Shown here piece by piece: positions 10,955 through 14,664 of a stretch of 14,664 bases of DNA (its first letter is position 1; every line of letters begins with the position of its first letter). The notes beneath the pieces are model-generated. The model saw only the letters and a list, made by a program, of their open reading frames with translations, ran no database searches and was not told the DNA's origin. The DNA lies in NCBI GenBank assembly GCA_020348365.1, contig CP070749.1, positions 845,287 through 859,950 of the forward strand, given 5' to 3'. This DNA is from Candidatus Bathyarchaeota archaeon. GTDB taxonomy: Archaea > Thermoproteota > Bathyarchaeia > Bathyarchaeales > Bathyarchaeaceae. The translations under genes and the position numbers were made by a program.

Positions 10955-13621
10955 TTACATGAAGCGTTCAAGCTTTGTCAGTCCTATGATTTCGTCGAAG
11001 CTCAATCCCATTGCGTCTAGAACTTGGTCAAATGTTGACTGCAGGTAGGCCACATACTTCTCTACATCTATCTCGCTGTTAGAAGCTAGCTGAACAGGTT
11101 TTACATAGGGTTCCTTTTCGACTTTAACGAAGCTTATGAGATCTCCCGCCCTAATTTCATAGCCTTCATTCTGGAGGACAAGTGCTGCTTTCACGTGTTG
11201 TGGCGTGGTCTTCACATAATGATTTAGAGCCTTTCCCAGCACAACATGAAAAGCCAGCTTGTCAGGATGCTCTCCCCATTCGCGTTGCTTCAATTTCAAG
11301 TATCGATCTCGGACAATTCCTCGAATCTCTCTTTTCGCCTCGTCGAATTCGATTGGGGACTTCACCTCGCCTAATCGCTCTTCCATTTGGTCGAAAGCCC
11401 TTTTGATAAAGACAGGAATATGTCTCTTCTTTCCGGTCAGCCCCTTGACATCGATGGCTCCGTCGGGCAACACTCCAAGATAGTTCTTTTTTCTGGAGCT
11501 AAAGATAGAATATCTATAAATCTTGTCTACTTCCAGTTCCATTTCCAGCTCTTTCTCTGTCCATCCTGCCAAGGTTCTAATCTGATCTTCAGAAGGTGCT
11601 TTCAGGAAGATGCTGTCTGTGTCTCCATAGAGAACTTCGATTCCTAACTCTCGAGTCTTGCTTATTGTCTGCGTGATGACGTGTCTTCCAAGAGAGGCGG
11701 TCGCTTCAGCCATTGGTGGGCAGTAGAGGTCGAATGCTTCAGCGCCAAATACCCCATAACTTGCGTTGAGTATGACCTTTAGTGCGCTCTGTATTACATT
11801 GTACCAGCTTCGCAACTCATTGGGCAGCGTTTCATCTTTTGATTTTGGCTTGTACCATCTGACTCGGAGGTCCCTCAGTGCACCTATCAGTAAGCTTTCA
11901 AGTGCTCTCTGCTTCTTGCATATCCAGTGAGGAGTGCCCGGCACCTTGTTATCCCTGCATTCAGTGTGAGTGCAGCGGATGGACGGGTAACCCAAGTTGT
12001 GGACCTTGATTATTGAAGGATATAGGCTTGCGAAGTCCATGACTTTGACGTTGAAGTGGACTCCCGGCACGGGCTCGACCACAATAGCTCCCTTGTATTT
12101 CTTGCCCTTTATAATGGCCTTCGTAGCGGTTGCGCCTTTGACAGCTAGGATGTCTTCTTTGTTGGGGATCAAAGTGTTTCTTATGCGATGTTCGTAGTGG
12201 AGAAAGTTTCGGATCCATCTTGAAACCCCCTGTCGGCTGACATCCTCAATGGGCATGCGGCTTATCCTTGTTAGCGCCAGAATCAGCTTCATGACCAAAT
12301 CGTCGTCAAACATGGTGAGTTTGAGAGTTATCTCAGCGTCTCTGAAGCAGTATTCCGCGAGTTCCATGTAAGATAGCTTGGACATGGTTTTCTCCAATTC
12401 AATCTTTTCTAGGCCCAAAATGGCCCTTCCGACAGTATCCAGCGTCACATCCCGATACTTCTGATTGAACGCATAGATTTGGATAGACCTGTTGTAGAAG
12501 AATTTGTAGAGGTCTATGTGGATGCTGTTTTTCAGGAGGCAAACTCTTCTTCCGACCTCTATGGGATTCTGCCGTATACTTAAGCCCAGTTTAAGCGCTC
12601 TGCGCCACAGGTATTTAAGGTCAAAGTCGTCTCCATTGAATGTTAGCGTGAAGGGATAATCTTGGAGTGCCTTGAAGATTTCGAGGATGAGTTTCCCTTC
12701 CGAATCGTAATATTCAATGCTTATTTCAGAGGGAAGCTTTCCAATGCCCTCCTTCACACCCCCTCTTCTCAGAAGCAGCACCCTCTTTTTCCCATCATTT
12801 CCCAGAAGGGTTGCGCAGATGACTGGGTGCGCTGCTTCCTGAGGATCAGGGATACGAGTCGGTATGGGTGAGAAGACTTCTATGTCGAGAGCGACTCGTC
12901 GGAACCTTGGAGCTGGATACTCTAGGAGCCTAGCCCACATCTCCACATTCTGCAGGAACTCTTTAGGTTCTTCTTGAAATAATCCACATATTTCGTGTAC
13001 AACCCTCTCTGATGGCTCGTGGTTGACCTGAATTAGTTTGCCATCTTCGATCTTGTAGATCATGCCTGGGTTCAGCTGCCTATCGTAAATGTAGCATTGA
13101 TAGTATTTTATGGCTGCCTCCCAGACCTTTGCCTCCTTCTCTGTATCACCTTTCTTCGGATACTCCTCTGGTATGATATCTCTTATGCAGCCTCTTGGGC
13201 GACCACCGATTGCCAACGGATCCTTTCCCACGACCTTTGTTAAGGTGACTTGTCGATCTTGCAGGGGATCGTACTTCTGGATCGTCTCGAAATGGTCGAG
13301 CCTCGGGTGTGAGATAAGGCGATCTATCTTCTTTAGTTCACTGATTGACAGGTTTGTCAGGCAGTAGGGCATGTGGCCTGTTATGTCGTACCAAAGGAAG
13401 ATTCTCTCAGACTTCGGCTCATACAATTTTATGCAGGCAAGACCTTTATCGCCATCATAAGTGGCGGACACGAAATGTGAAGTGGGCAGATTTTTGGGTG
13501 CTAAAAGCTTAGGAACCTTGGGCTTGTCTTCTCCAGATGAGCCTTCCAGAAGGGCGGGCAACTCCTTCCCTATTTCTACAGTATTAGTGGCAGGAAAAAA
13601 CTCGTCTAGTCGTCTTTTCAT
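10955..13621 (-). CDS. polB: Family B DNA polymerase (PolB1-like) with intact proofreading and polymerase motifs
   Basis: Replicative-type DNA polymerase of 888 residues. The exonuclease motifs are complete: Exo I ALDIEVF (D246, E248), Exo II TFNGDDFDLKYL (N329, D334) and Exo III YCFRDAE (Y424, D428). The polymerase motifs are also complete: A, MDFASLYPSII (D529); B, KVILNASYGVFG (K615-G626); C, YGDTDSIFL (D667, D669). C550, C555 and C568 follow motif A as in other archaeal B-family enzymes and may form a disulphide. The N-terminus MKRRLDEFFP resembles a PCNA-interacting motif (L5, F8, F9). No intein is present. The start is the ATG at 13621, with only a weak GGAT upstream and a TATA-like element near 13662. 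It is transcribed alone and ends at a T-run. Assignment to PolB1 rather than PolB3 rests on the Cys pattern and N-terminus. Confidence 0.96.
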   Translation of the reverse strand: MKRRLDEFFPATNTVEIGKELPALLEGSSGEDKPKVPKLLAPKNLPTSHFVSATYDGDKGLACIKLYEPKSERIFLWYDITGHMPYCLTNLSISELKKIDRLISHPRLDHFETIQKYDPLQDRQVTLTKVVGKDPLAIGGRPRGCIRDIIPEEYPKKGDTEKEAKVWEAAIKYYQCYIYDRQLNPGMIYKIEDGKLIQVNHEPSERVVHEICGLFQEEPKEFLQNVEMWARLLEYPAPRFRRVALDIEVFSPIPTRIPDPQEAAHPVICATLLGNDGKKRVLLLRRGGVKEGIGKLPSEISIEYYDSEGKLILEIFKALQDYPFTLTFNGDDFDLKYLWRRALKLGLSIRQNPIEVGRRVCLLKNSIHIDLYKFFYNRSIQIYAFNQKYRDVTLDTVGRAILGLEKIELEKTMSKLSYMELAEYCFRDAEITLKLTMFDDDLVMKLILALTRISRMPIEDVSRQGVSRWIRNFLHYEHRIRNTLIPNKEDILAVKGATATKAIIKGKKYKGAIVVEPVPGVHFNVKVMDFASLYPSIIKVHNLGYPSIRCTHTECRDNKVPGTPHWICKKQRALESLLIGALRDLRVRWYKPKSKDETLPNELRSWYNVIQSALKVILNASYGVFGAEAFDLYCPPMAEATASLGRHVITQTISKTRELGIEVLYGDTDSIFLKAPSEDQIRTLAGWTEKELEMELEVDKIYRYSIFSSRKKNYLGVLPDGAIDVKGLTGKKRHIPVFIKRAFDQMEERLGEVKSPIEFDEAKREIRGIVRDRYLKLKQREWGEHPDKLAFHVVLGKALNHYVKTTPQHVKAALVLQNEGYEIRAGDLISFVKVEKEPYVKPVQLASNSEIDVEKYVAYLQSTFDQVLDAMGLSFDEIIGLTKLERFM

Positions 13622-13656
13622 CGTTGCTCGTATCCCGCTTCATATGCACTCAGCAC

Positions 13657-13667
13657 GCTAAAAAGCT
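13657..13667 (-). promoter_or_regulatory. TATA-like promoter of polB
   Basis: Minus-strand AGCTTTTTAGC, centred about 41 bases before the ATG, predicts a leader of about 15 nt. The match is moderate. Confidence 0.4.
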
Positions 13668-13740
13668 ATCCGATTGGAGTAATTCTGCCTGATTCTGGCG
13701 AATTGTAGGAAAATAGAAAAAGTTAAGGCGAATCGGAGGG

Positions 13741-13752
13741 ATGCACGTGCAT
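13741..13752. repeat. Perfect 12-bp palindrome ATGCACGTGCAT
   Basis: ATGCACGTGCAT lies in the divergent polB / membrane-gene gap, about 17 bases upstream of a TATA-like CTAATTTATT (13769-13778). It looks like the ATGCAT motif of the other sites with a four-base CACG-type centre. Confidence 0.4.
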
Positions 13753-13796
13753 ACCTTCGTTAGAGAAACTAATTTATTGCCTAACATAATATTAAC

Positions 13797-13804
13797 CATG
13801 CATG
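13797..13804. repeat. ATGCAT-core palindromic motif, copy 4
   Basis: CATGCATG overlaps the predicted transcription start (about 13799) of the membrane gene at 13828, a place where a bound protein would block initiation. Its role is inferred only. Confidence 0.4.
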
Positions 13805-13827
13805 CCTGCTTGGAAGGGGGTTAGAAA

Positions 13828-14211
13828 ATGTCTCTGAAATCAAAGCTTGGTCTTAAAAGCTCAGCTATGCTCGTGTTCTCGATTTTCTATGTAATTGCAG
13901 GAGGGGTCATGTTTTTTCTACTAGTGGCATCAAGTTTCACAGCACCACCCCATGTCGGAGTGTTGGCGTTTCTGAGCCTTATCACAGCATACAGTTTGAT
14001 ACAGATGAAAAAGTGGGCGGTTCTGCTCACGACTATTCTCTTCTTTCTGGTGGCGGCCTTCAGCATACCGGTGCTCTTTGCAGAAGTAAACCGCCAGATA
14101 TTCTCTTCCAGCTTAGGAGCCCTGCTATTCAACCTAGCATTAATCATTTATGTGACTTTTTCACTATTCGCGTTTGTATATGTTGCAGCTAAGCGGGACG
14201 ATTTCGAGTGA
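13828..14211 (+). CDS. Four-helix integral membrane protein, unknown function
   Basis: A 127-residue hydrophobic protein, not recognised as a named family. A short basic N-terminus (MSLKSKLGLK) precedes helix 1 (about 12-36, containing VFSIFYVIAGGVMFFLL), helix 2 (about 43-59, VGVLAFLSLITAYSLI), helix 3 (about 62-85, WAVLLTTILFFLVAAFSI) and helix 4 (about 96-120, LGALLFNLALIIYVTF). The tail AAKRDDFE is charged. Two positive residues between helices 2 and 3 (MKKW) suggest both termini are cytoplasmic. The ATG has GGAAGGGGG seven bases upstream. Its 3' end overlaps the convergent moeA gene by 23 bases. Confidence 0.75.
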   Translation: MSLKSKLGLKSSAMLVFSIFYVIAGGVMFFLLVASSFTAPPHVGVLAFLSLITAYSLIQMKKWAVLLTTILFFLVAAFSIPVLFAEVNRQIFSSSLGALLFNLALIIYVTFSLFAFVYVAAKRDDFE

Positions 14212-14664
14212 AAAACCAGGAATTCCAATTTGCTTCTGGATTGAATAAACACACGGAGGTTTCATCCCCCGCGTCAATAAACTGTTGATTCTCGCTTATC
14301 TCAACAAATCCATCAGCTTTCGCCAAGGTAGTTATGGCACCGGATAATCCCAAAGTGGCAGGCGAAGCAATCAACCTACCTGTTTTGTCACCAACCAGTT
14401 TAACCATGACGAATGTACGTCGCCCCTTCTCCGCGAACATCCTCTTCTCGGCAACCGCCTTTACTATAAGAGGCGCTTTCTCCTGTGTCCCTGTCATGCA
14501 GTATATTTGGGGACGTACGAGCTGATAGAACATTAAGAGAGCAGAAGTAGGATTGCCCGGAAGAGAGAAGACAGGCTTTCCATCAATCACAGCTACGGTC
14601 GTTGGTTTCCCAGGTTTCACCGCAATCCCAGAGATGATCACACCAGGCTTGCCTAATGCGTCTA
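14189..14664 (-). CDS. moeA: Molybdopterin molybdenumtransferase MoeA, C-terminal part; N-terminus beyond window
   Basis: MoeA inserts molybdate (or tungstate) into adenylated molybdopterin. The frame is open to the window edge, and the last visible upstream residues are DALGKPGV. They continue into IISGIAVKPGKPTTVAV, then GKPVFSLPGNPTSALLMF, the signature end of the MoeA catalytic domain (domain III). The beta-rich domain IV follows (RRTFVMVKLVGDKTGRL, ATLGLSGAITTLAKADGFVEI). A GTG at 14641 is internal to the conserved domain, so it is not the start. Only about 158 residues of a usual 400 are present. TAG at 14191-14189 lies inside the convergent membrane gene. Confidence 0.93.
   Translation of the reverse strand, partial: DALGKPGVIISGIAVKPGKPTTVAVIDGKPVFSLPGNPTSALLMFYQLVRPQIYCMTGTQEKAPLIVKAVAEKRMFAEKGRRTFVMVKLVGDKTGRLIASPATLGLSGAITTLAKADGFVEISENQQFIDAGDETSVCLFNPEANWNSWFFTRNRPA

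Noticed and set aside
10856..11022. 55-codon plus-strand frame starting at ATG 10856
   Set aside because: It runs antisense through the polB 3' end and the terminator, has no ribosome binding site, and the second half is only the complement of polB coding sequence.
11961..12218. 85-codon minus-strand frame inside polB
   Set aside because: It is a different frame of the region encoding polymerase motif A and has no features of its own.
1..14664. CRISPR array, insertion sequence, integrase or toxin-antitoxin genes
   Set aside because: No regularly spaced repeats, transposase motifs, terminal inverted repeats or toxin-like pairs were seen on either strand.

Overview
The window is archaeal chromosomal DNA. 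Evidence: a family B DNA polymerase, both subunits of topoisomerase VI, archaeal initiation factors (aIF2-beta, aIF1A), a RIO1 kinase, a Dim2/Pno1-type KH protein, a CofE-like F420 glutamate ligase, two intron-containing tRNA genes, and promoters with TATA-like CTTTAAA/CTTAAATA elements. The two-subunit glycine dehydrogenase, the PolB1-like polymerase and a tRNA intron at a non-canonical site suggest a TACK-type archaeon, perhaps Bathyarchaeia. That placement is a guess from gene content; no phylogenetic marker was aligned.

Layout. 1-2694 (minus): gcvPA-gcvPB, the split P-protein of the glycine cleavage system; gcvPB runs off the left edge. One TATA-like element at about 2739 can serve both gcvPA and the divergent aIF2-beta gene. 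2824-3542 (plus): aIF2-beta and a DUF424 protein, preceded by a five-codon leader ORF with a strong ribosome binding site. 3610-7935 (plus): a tight unit of aIF1A (frame broken by one base), rio1, dim2/pno1-like KH gene, top6B and top6A, with neighbours overlapping or 12 bp apart. It joins initiation, small-subunit maturation and DNA topology; all five genes appear to start with GTG or TTG. 8007-8222: a two-helix membrane protein.

8227-9140 is a patch of small genes: tRNA-Asn (minus) with a 29-nt intron at position 30/31, a small Cys-rich protein (minus), a CAU tRNA (plus) with a 16-nt intron at 37/38, and a probably frameshifted small membrane gene. 9310-10062 encodes a CofE-like ligase behind a long imperfect palindrome. 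10085-10210 (minus) is a 41-residue zinc ribbon gene. 10359-10700 (minus) is a membrane-protein gene interrupted by two in-frame TGA codons. 10955-13621 (minus) is a complete family B DNA polymerase with an N-terminal PCNA-binding-like motif. 13828-14211 (plus) encodes a four-helix membrane protein, and 14189-14664 (minus) is the C-terminal part of moeA, running off the right edge.

No CRISPR array, insertion sequence, integrase or defence island was seen; most of this is core genome. The unusual signals are RNA-level (the tRNA-Asn intron and its C55), the broken frames in otherwise well-conserved genes, and a palindromic ATGCAT-core motif recurring in the intergenic gaps from 8.3 to 13.8 kb, often just upstream of a TATA element.
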